From positions 777,868 to 841,867 of the forward strand of contig NZ_CP066744.1 in NCBI RefSeq assembly GCF_016458825.1: a stretch of DNA of 64,000 nucleotides, read 5' to 3'. Position numbers and translations under genes: made by a program. Below, piece after piece: positions 1 to 9,431 of the stretch. This DNA is from Miniphocaeibacter halophilus (GTDB lineage: Bacteria > Bacillota > Clostridia > Tissierellales > Peptoniphilaceae). Numbering within the stretch: the first letter of the stretch is position 1; each line of letters starts with the position of its first letter. Under the pieces are notes generated by a model. The model did no database searches, was not told the DNA's origin, and was given only the letters and a program-made list of their open reading frames with translations.

Positions 1-107
1 CTTCATAAAATATTTAACCTATTAATATCTCTTTAAATAATTTTAGATTTTAGTAATATTGTATATATTACAAGAGATGTATTCTATATAAATAAGGAGG
101 TGTAGAT

Positions 108-1439
108 ATGAGAAATTTAACAAAAGGAAACGAACTAAAGGCCATATTATTATTTAGCCTACCTTTGATTGTAGGAAATATGCTACAACAATTATACAAT
201 GTTGTTGATACTTTAATAGTTGGAAAAGTTATTGGAGGTACTGCTTTAGCTGCTGTAGGTTCCTCTTTTGCTTTAATGACTTTTATTACAGCAATAACCT
301 TAGGATTTTGTATGGGTAGTAGTGTAGTGTTTTCTCAACTATACGGTGCGGGAAAATTAGATACATTAAAAGTTGGAATTTTCAATTCCTTTGTTTTTAT
401 TGGAATCCTAAGTCTTATAATAAATATACTTGCTTTTCTATTGTTAAATAAAATTATTATATTGCTGAATATTCCTGCAGAAGCTATTGATGAAACAAAA
501 ATATATCTTAAAATAATTTTTATTGGAATAATGTTTACCTTTATATATAACTTTTTTTCAGCAGTTCTTAGAAGTGTAGGAAATGCAGTAGCACCATTAA
601 TATTTTTAGCAATTGCAGCAATAACAAATATTGTTTTAGATATTATTTTTGTTATTCCTTTTCAACTGGGAGTTGCCGGTGCAGCATTAGCAACTATTAT
701 TGCACAATTTATATCTGCCTTATGTTCGGTTATTTACTTCTTTAAGAAAAACAAGAGTTTAAGGCCGGGTAAAGAACATTTTAGATTGGACCTTCCACTA
801 TTGAAACTTATTGCTTCTAATTCTATACTTACAAGTATTCAACAATCTATTATGAATTTAGGAATATTAATGGTTCAAGGACTAGTTAATAGTTTTGGAT
901 TGCAAGTTACAGCTGCTTTTGCAGCAGCAGTAAAAATAGATGCTTTTGCATATATGCCAGTACAGGATTTTGGAAATGCCCTGTCTACATATGTTGCCCA
1001 AAACTATGGAGCTAATGAAATTGGTAGAATAAAAAAGGGAGTTAAACTGTCAATACTAATTTCCAGTTTATTTTGTATTGCCATATCCTTTATTGTCTTT
1101 ATCTTCTCTTCTTCTTTAATGAGAATTTTTGTAAAGTCCAGTGAGGTTGAAATAATAGCAATTGGAAGTAAGTATTTAAAAATAGAAGGCTCTTTTTATA
1201 TATTAATAGGAATTTTATTTATTCTATATAGTTTTTATAGAGGAATAAGCAAACCGGGAATTGCTGTAATACTAACTATTATATCTCTAGGTCTTCGTGT
1301 ATTCCTGTCATATTTCCTATCTTCTTTTTCCAATATAGGAATTATTGGAATATGGATTTCAATACCTATTGGTTGGTTGCTGGCAGATCTATTTGGTTTC
1401 ATATATTATAAAATAAATAAAAATAGGATTTTAGAATAA
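108..1439 (+). CDS. MATE family multidrug/sodium efflux transporter
   Basis: Predicted inner-membrane exporter of the MATE/DinF type, which exchanges cations for organic compounds. The 443-residue product is almost wholly hydrophobic and shows the expected pseudo-twofold pattern of about twelve helices. The N-terminal region has the typical LPLIVGNMLQQLYNVVDT helix with the asparagine and aspartate common in this family, and the length matches the usual 440-460 residues. The start is the ATG preceded by AAGGAGG at 94-100. It is transcribed in the same direction as the following lipoprotein gene, about 70 bases downstream, but no shared function is obvious. The substrate cannot be told from sequence. 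Confidence 0.9.
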   Translation: MRNLTKGNELKAILLFSLPLIVGNMLQQLYNVVDTLIVGKVIGGTALAAVGSSFALMTFITAITLGFCMGSSVVFSQLYGAGKLDTLKVGIFNSFVFIGILSLIINILAFLLLNKIIILLNIPAEAIDETKIYLKIIFIGIMFTFIYNFFSAVLRSVGNAVAPLIFLAIAAITNIVLDIIFVIPFQLGVAGAALATIIAQFISALCSVIYFFKKNKSLRPGKEHFRLDLPLLKLIASNSILTSIQQSIMNLGILMVQGLVNSFGLQVTAAFAAAVKIDAFAYMPVQDFGNALSTYVAQNYGANEIGRIKKGVKLSILISSLFCIAISFIVFIFSSSLMRIFVKSSEVEIIAIGSKYLKIEGSFYILIGILFILYSFYRGISKPGIAVILTIISLGLRVFLSYFLSSFSNIGIIGIWISIPIGWLLADLFGFIYYKINKNRILE

Positions 1440-1507
1440 TATATATTACTTTTATTTTTTAATGTAATAGTGTAATATATTTATATAAAATTATAGGAGA
1501 TTTAAAA

Positions 1508-2128
1508 ATGAAAAAAATATTAGGTTTATTACTTGTTTTTACTGTATTATTAACTTCATGTGCTAAAAACAATGAAGAAACATTACCACCAACGGACACA
1601 AAAGAAACTAAAACTACAGAAAATATAGAACCTGTGGAAAAATCCGTATTGGAAATTAACGGTAATGATGTATTAATTGGTGAAAGCGGATTGAAATTTA
1701 CCATTCCTGAAAATTATGTACAATATTCTGATGAAGAGGTGCTTGAAACGTTAGAATACGGCAATGAGGCTTTAAGTTCAGAAATGACTGAAGAGGAAAA
1801 GACACTTTATTTAGATTCTACATTGGTTTTTGAAAATAGTGAAAACTATAACTCTATACAGTTAATGCTTGATAGTACTGTCGGTGAAATCACCTTAGAG
1901 GAATTTACAGAAATTCTATCTAATCCTTTAGCTGAGGAAACTACTGTTGAAAAAATAGAAATAGAAGGTATTCCTGCTAATTTAACAAAATATAAATTGA
2001 ATTTAGAAGAGGAAGAGCTTTTTTATACAGAAATAGCTCTTGTAAAGGGTAATGACGCCTTTATAGCTATTTTTACTACAGATAATGAAGGCTCAATGGA
2101 TAATCTTATAGATAATTTTTCTAAATAG
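1508..2128 (+). CDS. small extracytoplasmic lipoprotein of unknown function
   Basis: A 206-residue secreted lipoprotein. The N-terminus has a lysine pair, a hydrophobic stretch and the lipobox LLTSC, so Cys18 should be lipidated and anchor the protein outside the membrane. After the signal comes a Thr/Glu-rich linker of about 30 residues and then an acidic globular domain with alternating strand-like segments. I do not recognise a catalytic motif or a named family. The start ATG follows AGGAGA at 1495-1500. It precedes a strong hairpin terminator and lies downstream of the MATE gene on the same strand. Confidence 0.8.
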   Translation: MKKILGLLLVFTVLLTSCAKNNEETLPPTDTKETKTTENIEPVEKSVLEINGNDVLIGESGLKFTIPENYVQYSDEEVLETLEYGNEALSSEMTEEEKTLYLDSTLVFENSENYNSIQLMLDSTVGEITLEEFTEILSNPLAEETTVEKIEIEGIPANLTKYKLNLEEEELFYTEIALVKGNDAFIAIFTTDNEGSMDNLIDNFSK

Positions 2129-2133
2129 TAAAA

Positions 2134-2166
2134 GACCATATACAATTCTAGTATATGGTCCTTTTT
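2134..2166. terminator. bidirectional intrinsic terminator
   Basis: Perfect 10-bp stem GACCATATAC / GTATATGGTC with a seven-base loop, flanked by an A run on the left and a T run on the right. It sits between two convergent lipoprotein genes and can serve both. Confidence 0.85.
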
Positions 2167-2179
2167 ATAAAATTTTCTT

Positions 2180-3382
2180 TTATGAATCTAATTTATATTC
2201 CATTGATTCTAAAACATTTATCATATTTGTTCTAAGTTTTAAAATCTCATTTAATTCTCCACTGGAAACAGTTTCTCTTAAGCTTCCACCTTCCAAATAT
2301 TCAACTATAGGTTGTGTTTTATATTGTATTTTTCCGCTACTCCTGTCATCTCTTACATAAGTTGGTACAAAATTAATACTTTTAATTTCTGTAGTCTTGT
2401 TTTTAAAGTCCTTTGTAAACTCCATTTCTACAAATAATCCACCTTCTACTCCTTCAATTCCCAAGAATTCTTTCCTTTGACCTGAAATTGAATTTCCTAA
2501 AGAATAGACTATGTATTTGTCCTTACCGTCTACTTCTACTTTTTCAACTGGCTGAACAACATGAGGATGACTTCCTAAAACCATATCTGCTCCCCAATTT
2601 AATATTTTATGGCCTAATTCTTTTTGCTTTTCCGTAGGCATTGTCATATATTCCTCACCCCAATGAGGAAAAACCAATATTATATCCACATCTTTAGACT
2701 TTAATTCCTTTATATCCTTTTCTATTTGTTCTTCATTTAAAGGACTTACCATTTCTTTTTCATTATCTGCTAGTATTACTTCCATTCCATTAAATCTTTC
2801 TGTGTAGGCTAATACTCCTATTTTTATTCCATTTACTTCTTCTATTAAATAATCCTTTTCTCCTTCTTTCCAGGTTCCTGTATGTCTTACTCCATATTTG
2901 TCCAAGGCATCTATTGTGTCTATTATTCCTTGTACCCTTGAATCTAAACAATGATTATTTGCCGTAGTCAATATGTCAAAACCTGCATTTTTTAAATCCT
3001 CTATGGAGTTTTCCGGAGTATTAAACATAGGATAATCCGATAGTTCCCTTGTTGGAGTACTGGTGGTTTCATAATTACCTATCATTAAATCCGCTGCTTG
3101 TATATACTTTTCCATATCATTATAGAAAAATCTAAAGTCATATTTACCTGTTTCTGCATTTACATTGCTATTAAATGTTCCAGGATGGTACATAATGTCA
3201 CCTGTTGCAGTTATTTTAACAGTTTCAATTCTATCTTCCTGTTCTGACTCAACCTGTTCTGACTCAACTTTTTCCTTATTTTCTATTTCAGTTGTTTTTA
3301 CAGCCTCTGTTTTACTATTACAAGATACTAAAAACGACAATAAAAATAATGTATACATTATTTTTACAAAATATTTTTTCAT
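2180..3382 (-). CDS. CapA family poly-gamma-glutamate synthesis-like lipoprotein
   Basis: A 400-residue member of the CapA/PgsA metallophosphatase-like superfamily. The signal peptide ends in the lipobox LVSC (Cys21), predicting a surface lipoprotein. The superfamily motifs appear in order: ATGDIMYH near residue 60, GNYETT, TTANNHCLD, FPHWGEEY and GSHPHVVQP. Family members act in anchoring or hydrolysing poly-gamma-glutamate or as surface phosphoesterases; no capsule genes are adjacent, so a capsule role is not shown here. A linker behind the lipid anchor contains two copies of VESEQ encoded by a perfect 15-base tandem duplication. It converges on the upstream lipoprotein gene across a shared terminator. 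Confidence 0.88.
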   Translation of the reverse strand: MKKYFVKIMYTLFLLSFLVSCNSKTEAVKTTEIENKEKVESEQVESEQEDRIETVKITATGDIMYHPGTFNSNVNAETGKYDFRFFYNDMEKYIQAADLMIGNYETTSTPTRELSDYPMFNTPENSIEDLKNAGFDILTTANNHCLDSRVQGIIDTIDALDKYGVRHTGTWKEGEKDYLIEEVNGIKIGVLAYTERFNGMEVILADNEKEMVSPLNEEQIEKDIKELKSKDVDIILVFPHWGEEYMTMPTEKQKELGHKILNWGADMVLGSHPHVVQPVEKVEVDGKDKYIVYSLGNSISGQRKEFLGIEGVEGGLFVEMEFTKDFKNKTTEIKSINFVPTYVRDDRSSGKIQYKTQPIVEYLEGGSLRETVSSGELNEILKLRTNMINVLESMEYKLDS

Positions 3383-3782
3383 TCCTACTCCCTCTTTCCT
3401 TTTAATTATATATAGTATAGCTTATTCTAAAATTTTTTTCATTTATAAGCATTAATATTAATTTTTATTTATATTATTCCATTATATGAATTCTGTTGTT
3501 TTTTATAGTATAGGTTTATACCTATAGTTATATAAACATGTAGTTATATAGAATATCTTTTAACTATTCTATAATTTTTTACTGTATTTGTATTTAATAT
3601 GATACAAATAAACTTCTCTTAAATAATTTCAATTTATAAATAAATTTTCAAGTTGAAATTATATTTTTTTGTAAAATTATTTGAAAAATATTATTTATTT
3701 ATAATTATACCATTTACCCTTGCACTAAGTCACTTTACTATGATATAATACTTAGAATTAATCAAATTGAAAGGAGTAATTT
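3383..3782. other. 400-base intergenic region between capA-like gene and pyc
   Basis: Very AT-rich spacer between two divergent genes. It contains the promoter of pyc at its right end (listed separately) and presumably the promoter of the leftward lipoprotein gene. I see no ORF with a ribosome binding site and no structured RNA in it. Confidence 0.5.
3720..3749 (+). promoter_or_regulatory. sigma-A type promoter of pyc
   Basis: TTGCAC at 3720-3725 and a consensus TATAAT at 3744-3749 with an 18-base spacer lie 33 bases before the pyc start codon. The short leader leaves no room for a riboswitch. Confidence 0.6.
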
Positions 3783-6700
3783 ATGGCTAGAAAATTTAAA
3801 AAAATATTAGTCGCTAATAGAGGAGAAATTGCTATAAGAATTTTTAGGGCTTGTTCAGAACTAGGAATCAGATCTGTAGCTATTTATTCTGAAGAAGATA
3901 ACACAGCTCTTTTTAGAACAAAAGCTGATGAGTCTTATCAAGTAGGATTTGGAAAAACTCCTTTAGAAGCTTATTTAGATATGAATGAAATAATATCCCT
4001 AGCAAAGAGTAAAGGAGTAGATGCTATCCATCCTGGATACGGCTTCTTGTCTGAAAATAAAGAATTTGCTAGAAGGTGTGAGGAAAACGGAATCACTTTT
4101 ATTGGTCCTAGTTATGAGGTTTTAGATAGTTTAGGAGATAAAATAAAATCAAAAATAGTAGCTAAAAAAGCTAAGGTCCCTACTATTCCAGGTGTAGACA
4201 AACCTATACGCACTAAGCAAGACGCTTTGGACTTTGCTAAAGAAGCAGGTTATCCTGTTATGATAAAAGCTGCTGCCGGTGGCGGTGGTAGAGGTATGAG
4301 AATAGTAGAAAAAGAGGAGGATTTAATTCCTGCTTTTAGAAACGCTCAATCGGAAGCTAAAAAAGCTTTCGGAATTGACGATATGTTCATAGAGAAATAC
4401 TTAAAAAAACCTAAACATATAGAAGTTCAAATCCTTGGTGATAAGGAAGGAAATATTGTACATCTATATGAAAGAGATTGTTCTATTCAAAGACGTCATC
4501 AAAAAATTATAGAATTTACACCAGCTTTCTCTTTACCTATTGAAGTTAGGGAAAGAATTTGCGAAGATGCTTTAAAAATTGCAAACAGCGTAAAATATTA
4601 TAATGCAGGAACTGTTGAATTTTTAGTAGACTCTGACTTAAATCATTATTTTATTGAAGTTAACCCAAGAATACAAGTTGAACATACAGTATCTGAATTA
4701 GTTACAGGTATAGATATAGTACAATCCCAAATTTTAATTGCTGAAGGCTATAGACTAGACAGTGAAGAAATTGGAATTGAATCTCAAGACTCCGTTATTC
4801 TAAATGGGTATTCAATACAATGTAGAGTTACTACAGAAGACCCTGCCAACAATTTTGCACCTGATACTGGAAAGATTGATGTTTATAGGTCCGGCTCGGG
4901 TTTTGGAGTTAGACTTGATGTAGGAAATGGATATGTTGGCTCTGTAATTACTCCATTTTACGATAGTCTTTTAGTAAAAATGACTTCTAAGTCAAGAACA
5001 TTTAAAGATGCTATAAACAAATCAAAAAGAGCTTTAAAAGAGCTAAAAATCAGTGGAGTAAAAACCAATATACCATTTTTAGTAAATGTGTTAAACTCTG
5101 AACAGTTTCAACAAGGAACTTGTAATACTGGTTTTATAGAAAACAATCCACAACTATTTGATGTAAAACCAAGAAATGACAGAGAATTAAAAGTTCTTAA
5201 TTTTATTGGTGAAAATGTTGTTAACAATAAAAATAGAATTAATGGAGAATTTGACATACCTATTAATTTTGATGACCTAGACACTTCTTCTTTTAAATCC
5301 GGTACTAAACAAATATTTGATTTAAATGGAGTAGATGGTTTATTGGATTGGATTAAAGGACAACAAAAGGTACTTCTTACTGACACTACCTATAGAGATG
5401 CTCACCAATCCCTACTTGCAACTAGAGTTAGAACAGTAGATATGTTAAAAGTTGCTCCAGCTGTTTCAAACTATATGAGCGATTTATTTTCTCTTGAAAT
5501 GTGGGGCGGTGCAACTTTTGATGTAGCCTATAGATTCCTACAAGAAGACCCTTGGAAAAGACTGGAAGAACTTCGTAAACATATTCCAAATATTCTTTTC
5601 CAAATGTTGCTTAGAGGAAATAACACCGTTGGATATAAAAATTATCCTGACAATGTAGTTAAAAGATTCGTTAAAGAATCTGCTAAAAATGGAATAGATA
5701 TTTTTAGGGTATTTGACTCTTTAAACTGGATAGAAGGTATGAGATATGCAATGGATCAAGTACTTGAAAGCGGAAAAATACTAGAAGGTACAATTTGTTA
5801 TACTGGCGACATACTAGATGAAACCAGAGATAAATACTCACTACAATATTATGTAGATATGGCAAAGGAACTTGAAAAAGCCGGTTCTCATATAATAGGT
5901 ATTAAAGATATGTCCGGTTTATTAAAACCATATGCTAGTGCTAAACTTATAAAAGCATTGAAAAACGAGGTTTCTGTTCCTATTCATCTCCACACCCATG
6001 ACACTACAGGCAATGGAGTTGCTACAGTTCTTATGGCTGCAGAAGTAGGAGTGGATATTGTAGATACTGCTTTTAACTCAATGAGTGGGCTAACAAGTCA
6101 ACCTGCCTTAAACTCCGTTGTAGCTGCATTAGAAAACACAAGAAGAAATACGGGAATAAGTTTAGATAATGCCGAAATTATCTCAAAATATTGGGAAAGT
6201 GTAAGACCGATATACGCTAATTTTGAATCCGGCTTAAAATCAGGCTCTACTGAAATATATAAATATGAAATACCTGGTGGACAATATTCCAACCTAAAAC
6301 CTCAAGTTGAAAGTTTTGGATTAGGACATAGATTTAAAGAAGTTAAAGATATGTACAGAAACGTTAACGAAATGGTTGGTGATATAGTTAAGGTTACTCC
6401 ATCATCAAAAATGGTTGGTGACTTTGCTATATTTATGGTTCAAAATGATTTAACTCCTGAAAATATAGTAGAAAAAGGAAGTCATTTAGATTATCCGGAT
6501 TCTGTCGTAACATATTTTAAAGGTATGATGGGACAACCATTAGGAGGCTTCCCTGAAGATATTCAAAAAATAGTATTAAAAGGTGAAGAGCCTATTACTG
6601 TCCGTCCTGGAGAATTACTTCCTGATGAAGATTTTGAAGCAAATAAAAAATATCTTGACGAAAAATATGGAATAGATGCAAGTGAAAAAGATTTACTTGC

Positions 6701-7217
6701 CTATGCATTATATCCTAAAGTTTTTGAAGATTATTTAGACAATTTAAAAGTAAACGGATCTTTATCCCATGTTAGTAGTTTAGTATTCTTCCATGGAATT
6801 AATGTTGGACAAACAAGAGAAGTAGAAATAGAAGAAGGAAAAACACTAATTGTAAAATTAGTTGAAATGAGCCGACCTGATGATGAAGGTTACGTAACTT
6901 TAGCCTTTGAAATAAACGGAAATAGAAGAGAAATTAAAATATATGACAAAGACAGTAAAAAAACAGCTGCCAATGCCTATACTCAACTAGCTGATCCTAA
7001 CAACGAATTAGAAATAGGCTCCAGTATACCGGGCACAATTTTAAAAGTCCTTGTAAAAGTAGGAGACGAAATAAAAGTTGGAGATCCTTTAGCTGTTGTA
7101 GAAGCAATGAAAATGGAAACAAATATAGTTTCTCCTGTAGATGGGAAAGTTGAATCCATAACGGTAAAAGATGACGAAATGGTAGAAGCTGGCCAATTAC
7201 TATTAAGACTAGAATAG
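3783..7217 (+). CDS. pyc: pyruvate carboxylase
   Basis: Biotin-dependent cytoplasmic enzyme that carboxylates pyruvate to oxaloacetate using ATP and bicarbonate. The 1144 residues match the single-chain form. Residues 1-450 are the biotin carboxylase domain, with Lys162 and the glycine-rich ATP loop at 164-171. The carboxyltransferase domain begins near residue 530 with DTTYRDAHQS and has the metal-binding HLHTHDTTG near 735. The C-terminal biotinyl domain has AMKM with the biotin-accepting Lys1110. It is a single-gene unit with its own promoter and terminator. In this organism it would feed C4 acids together with the fumarase encoded near 11 kb. Confidence 0.97.
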   Translation: MARKFKKILVANRGEIAIRIFRACSELGIRSVAIYSEEDNTALFRTKADESYQVGFGKTPLEAYLDMNEIISLAKSKGVDAIHPGYGFLSENKEFARRCEENGITFIGPSYEVLDSLGDKIKSKIVAKKAKVPTIPGVDKPIRTKQDALDFAKEAGYPVMIKAAAGGGGRGMRIVEKEEDLIPAFRNAQSEAKKAFGIDDMFIEKYLKKPKHIEVQILGDKEGNIVHLYERDCSIQRRHQKIIEFTPAFSLPIEVRERICEDALKIANSVKYYNAGTVEFLVDSDLNHYFIEVNPRIQVEHTVSELVTGIDIVQSQILIAEGYRLDSEEIGIESQDSVILNGYSIQCRVTTEDPANNFAPDTGKIDVYRSGSGFGVRLDVGNGYVGSVITPFYDSLLVKMTSKSRTFKDAINKSKRALKELKISGVKTNIPFLVNVLNSEQFQQGTCNTGFIENNPQLFDVKPRNDRELKVLNFIGENVVNNKNRINGEFDIPINFDDLDTSSFKSGTKQIFDLNGVDGLLDWIKGQQKVLLTDTTYRDAHQSLLATRVRTVDMLKVAPAVSNYMSDLFSLEMWGGATFDVAYRFLQEDPWKRLEELRKHIPNILFQMLLRGNNTVGYKNYPDNVVKRFVKESAKNGIDIFRVFDSLNWIEGMRYAMDQVLESGKILEGTICYTGDILDETRDKYSLQYYVDMAKELEKAGSHIIGIKDMSGLLKPYASAKLIKALKNEVSVPIHLHTHDTTGNGVATVLMAAEVGVDIVDTAFNSMSGLTSQPALNSVVAALENTRRNTGISLDNAEIISKYWESVRPIYANFESGLKSGSTEIYKYEIPGGQYSNLKPQVESFGLGHRFKEVKDMYRNVNEMVGDIVKVTPSSKMVGDFAIFMVQNDLTPENIVEKGSHLDYPDSVVTYFKGMMGQPLGGFPEDIQKIVLKGEEPITVRPGELLPDEDFEANKKYLDEKYGIDASEKDLLAYALYPKVFEDYLDNLKVNGSLSHVSSLVFFHGINVGQTREVEIEEGKTLIVKLVEMSRPDDEGYVTLAFEINGNRREIKIYDKDSKKTAANAYTQLADPNNELEIGSSIPGTILKVLVKVGDEIKVGDPLAVVEAMKMETNIVSPVDGKVESITVKDDEMVEAGQLLLRLE

Positions 7218-7220
7218 CTA

Positions 7221-7252
7221 AAAAGTGTAGCAAGAATTGCTACACTTTTTTA
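7221..7252 (+). terminator. pyc terminator
   Basis: Strong hairpin with stem AAAAGTGTAGCA pairing to a TGCTACACTTTT arm across a short loop, ending in a T run, three bases after the pyc stop codon. Confidence 0.88.
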
Positions 7253-7293
7253 CTGTTAAATATAAATGCCTTTTCACACTACCGTTACATTCT

Positions 7294-8292
7294 TTAGTAA
7301 TCCTTATTTCCCTGAATTATCTTATCTAAATCTTTGAAATTAAATACTAAATTATAAGTATCCTCTACCTTTGGATCAACATATTCAGTATCTATAAAAT
7401 CAATTTTTTTATAAAGTTTAATAGCATTTGTATTATCTTTTTTTACACAAACCTCTACTTTATCATATTTTCGCTCTATATAAAGATAATCCAGAATTAA
7501 TTTTAAAGCTTTGTATCCATATCCTTTATTCTGATACTTAATGTCTATTAGAAACTGCTGAAGTTCATAACATTCAGGTCTTTCATATATATCTCGAACC
7601 ATCAAAACCCCTATAGTTTCTTTCCCTTTTTGAATTCCAAAGATAATGGGATTATACTTTCTATAAATATACCCCCTTGCTAAAACACCTAAAGGACTAG
7701 AAACATATCTCAATTGTTCTTCTGATAATTTTAAAGATATAATATCAAGCCAATTATTTTCATCTAGATTGAATAATAATATACTATCTTTTTCAGTCGT
7801 TAGTATTACTGAGCCATATTTATCTATTCCTTTAAAATTAAAACCTTGTTTCATCCAAAAACTCATATTTCTTTTATTGGATACATTAAGTTCAAAGTAT
7901 TTTGCCCCTTTTAAAACTTCAGTTTCTTTAATCATGTTAAAAAAAACCGTACCTAATTTATTACCTCTATATTTTGGTAAGATGCAATACTCAACTATAA
8001 AACATTTACCATCTTCTGAATGATAAGTACAATATATGCAAAACCCCACGACTTTCTTTTCTTTTTTTAGTAAAACTGGATAGGCTTTATTAATGTTTCT
8101 AAAAAAAAGTTTCTCCATATAGTCCCTATATTCAGGCGAAAGCAACCATTCACGATCCTTTTCTGTTATTTCTAAACCAATTTTATCATTGGATAATATA
8201 TCTCTATACATGTACTCATCACGCATATTCCAAAGCAAATCTAATTCTTCGCGAGAATTAATAATTTTTATTTCTAAATTGTTTTCTTTCAT
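7294..8292 (-). CDS. double-domain GNAT N-acetyltransferase
   Basis: A 332-residue protein made of two GNAT folds. The first has its acetyl-CoA loop at YRGNKLG (about residues 108-114) and the second at YQNKGYG (about 253-259). GNAT enzymes transfer an acetyl group from acetyl-CoA to an amine; the substrate is unknown. I chose the ATG at 8292, giving MKENNLEIK, because an AGGGGGG run lies just before it; an in-frame GTG at 8307 would add five residues but overlaps that run and has no ribosome binding site of its own. The gene is monocistronic and is preceded by a 16-codon leader ORF (8319-8369) with a good ribosome binding site. Confidence 0.82.
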   Translation of the reverse strand: MKENNLEIKIINSREELDLLWNMRDEYMYRDILSNDKIGLEITEKDREWLLSPEYRDYMEKLFFRNINKAYPVLLKKEKKVVGFCIYCTYHSEDGKCFIVEYCILPKYRGNKLGTVFFNMIKETEVLKGAKYFELNVSNKRNMSFWMKQGFNFKGIDKYGSVILTTEKDSILLFNLDENNWLDIISLKLSEEQLRYVSSPLGVLARGYIYRKYNPIIFGIQKGKETIGVLMVRDIYERPECYELQQFLIDIKYQNKGYGYKALKLILDYLYIERKYDKVEVCVKKDNTNAIKLYKKIDFIDTEYVDPKVEDTYNLVFNFKDLDKIIQGNKDY

Positions 8293-8318
8293 TACCCCCC
8301 TATACACTAGAGGCCATT

Positions 8319-8369
8319 TTATAGTTGGACCTCCATCACTCTAGCTTTCCTAAATACTTTTATTTTCAT
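8319..8369 (-). CDS. possible leader peptide ORF upstream of the GNAT gene
   Basis: Sixteen codons, MKIKVFRKARVMEVQL, then TAA. A clear AAAGGAGTG ribosome binding site precedes the ATG, stronger than the one of the downstream gene. The stop is 26 bases before the GNAT start. A CTAGAG inside the ORF can pair with CTCTAG just after it, enclosing the stop codon region. It could be a regulatory leader peptide or the remnant start of a lost gene; the sequence alone does not decide. Confidence 0.4.
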   Translation of the reverse strand: MKIKVFRKARVMEVQL

Positions 8370-8522
8370 AAAAAATCACTCCTTTCAATATTCCATTATA
8401 AGCGAAGTAGTTTATACTTAAAATTATCTATATTCCAAACTATTTTCTTTAAATAAAACTACTCATCTATATTTAAAAAATTAATTCCCCTGTAAAATGT
8501 TAAACATTTTATAACATAAATA

Positions 8523-8914
8523 CTACAGATTTTTTTCAACTAAAAAAATTCTGTTTGTTAAATTATATTCAGGATAATAAATTTCCTTATAGTCCTTGAT
8601 ACTATAATACTCAGACAATATCCCTTTCCACCTATCTGTCGTATTATTTTATAGAACAAACCGACTATCTAATAAATTTTCCCCCATAACTTTAATATTC
8701 ATTTCTTTTATTTCCTTTTCAATTAAATTCGGATTCAAATTTATTAAAATTCTTCTATTATTTTTTAATAGTCTGTAACATTCCGTTAAAAGCAATTCTA
8801 CACCCTTTGGGTACAAATTATCCATCATATTTGATAATATTACTCCATCTAATGAATTAGCTTTAAAATTTTCTAAACTTTCAATTCCATCAACTATAAA
8901 ATCAAATATATTTT
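8523..8914 (-). pseudogene. 5'-truncated, frameshifted SAM-dependent methyltransferase remnant
   Basis: Reading the minus strand gives a C-terminal half of a class I methyltransferase: DGVILSNMMDNLYPKG, then LLTECYRLLKNNRRILINLN, a pattern typical of the strand-4 and strand-5 region of the fold. The frame stops after LLDSRFVL, but the next frame continues as NNTTDRWKGILSEYY and ends FLVEKNL with a stop at 8523. The N-terminal SAM-binding half is absent: upstream of 8914 the frame is closed. This is therefore a truncated gene with at least one frameshift. The broken end lies only about 25 bases from the M-box promoter. Confidence 0.65.
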
Positions 8915-8938
8915 AAGTTTTGTTTTCAGTTCAATTTT

Positions 8939-8967
8939 TTGACAACATTATAACTATAATGTATCAT
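8939..8967 (+). promoter_or_regulatory. promoter of the M-box/mgtE transcript
   Basis: Consensus TTGACA at 8939-8944 and TATCAT at 8962-8967 separated by 17 bases. The predicted start falls just before the riboswitch. Confidence 0.65.
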
Positions 8968-8974
8968 AGTTTTA

Positions 8975-9135
8975 GATGATCCGGTAGGTAAGGCTACCCT
9001 AGGGATATGGATTACTGCCGCAAAATAGTGGAGACACTATGAGATGGTTTGAACAAGCTATATCGAATATTAAGGTATAGTTTAATGTAATTTCACTGCC
9101 CTATGAAGCTAAAGCTCAAACGGTACTAAATTAAT
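8975..9135 (+). ncRNA. M-box (ykoK) magnesium riboswitch
   Basis: The leader of mgtE shows the conserved M-box core in order: GGTAGGTAAGGCTACC, then GGATTACTGCCGC, then GTGGAGACACTATGAGATGG, and the closing CACTGCCCTATGAAGCTAAAGC. M-box RNAs bind Mg2+ and lower expression of magnesium transporters when Mg2+ is plentiful. It lies between a good promoter and an intrinsic terminator, about 260 bases upstream of mgtE, which supports the assignment. Outer boundaries are approximate. Confidence 0.85.
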
Positions 9136-9141
9136 TTTTAC

Positions 9142-9170
9142 CACACAGATCACCTTCTGTGTGTTTTTTT
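9142..9170 (+). terminator. riboswitch-controlled terminator before mgtE
   Basis: Stem CACACAGA / TCTGTGTG with a six-base loop followed by seven T. Its position right after the M-box suggests it is the expression platform that stops transcription at high Mg2+. About 260 bases of AT-rich untranslated leader follow before mgtE. Confidence 0.82.
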
Positions 9171-9431
9171 AATGTTTTTGAATTAAATTAATATTTATTT
9201 AATTCCAAGCAAACTAAATAATCAGTTGAAAGTGATTTATATTATCTGTTAAATTTACAGTATTTATTTTTAAATTATTTATCCTATATTGAAGATATCA
9301 GACTATTATAAAAAATCAACTAATATTTATTTAGTTTCAACTATATATTAGTATCGATCTTAAGAATAAAACTTTATTCTTAATTAAAGCTTATATTACT
9401 CGAATCAAATTTAAAAACGGAGGTAATATAA

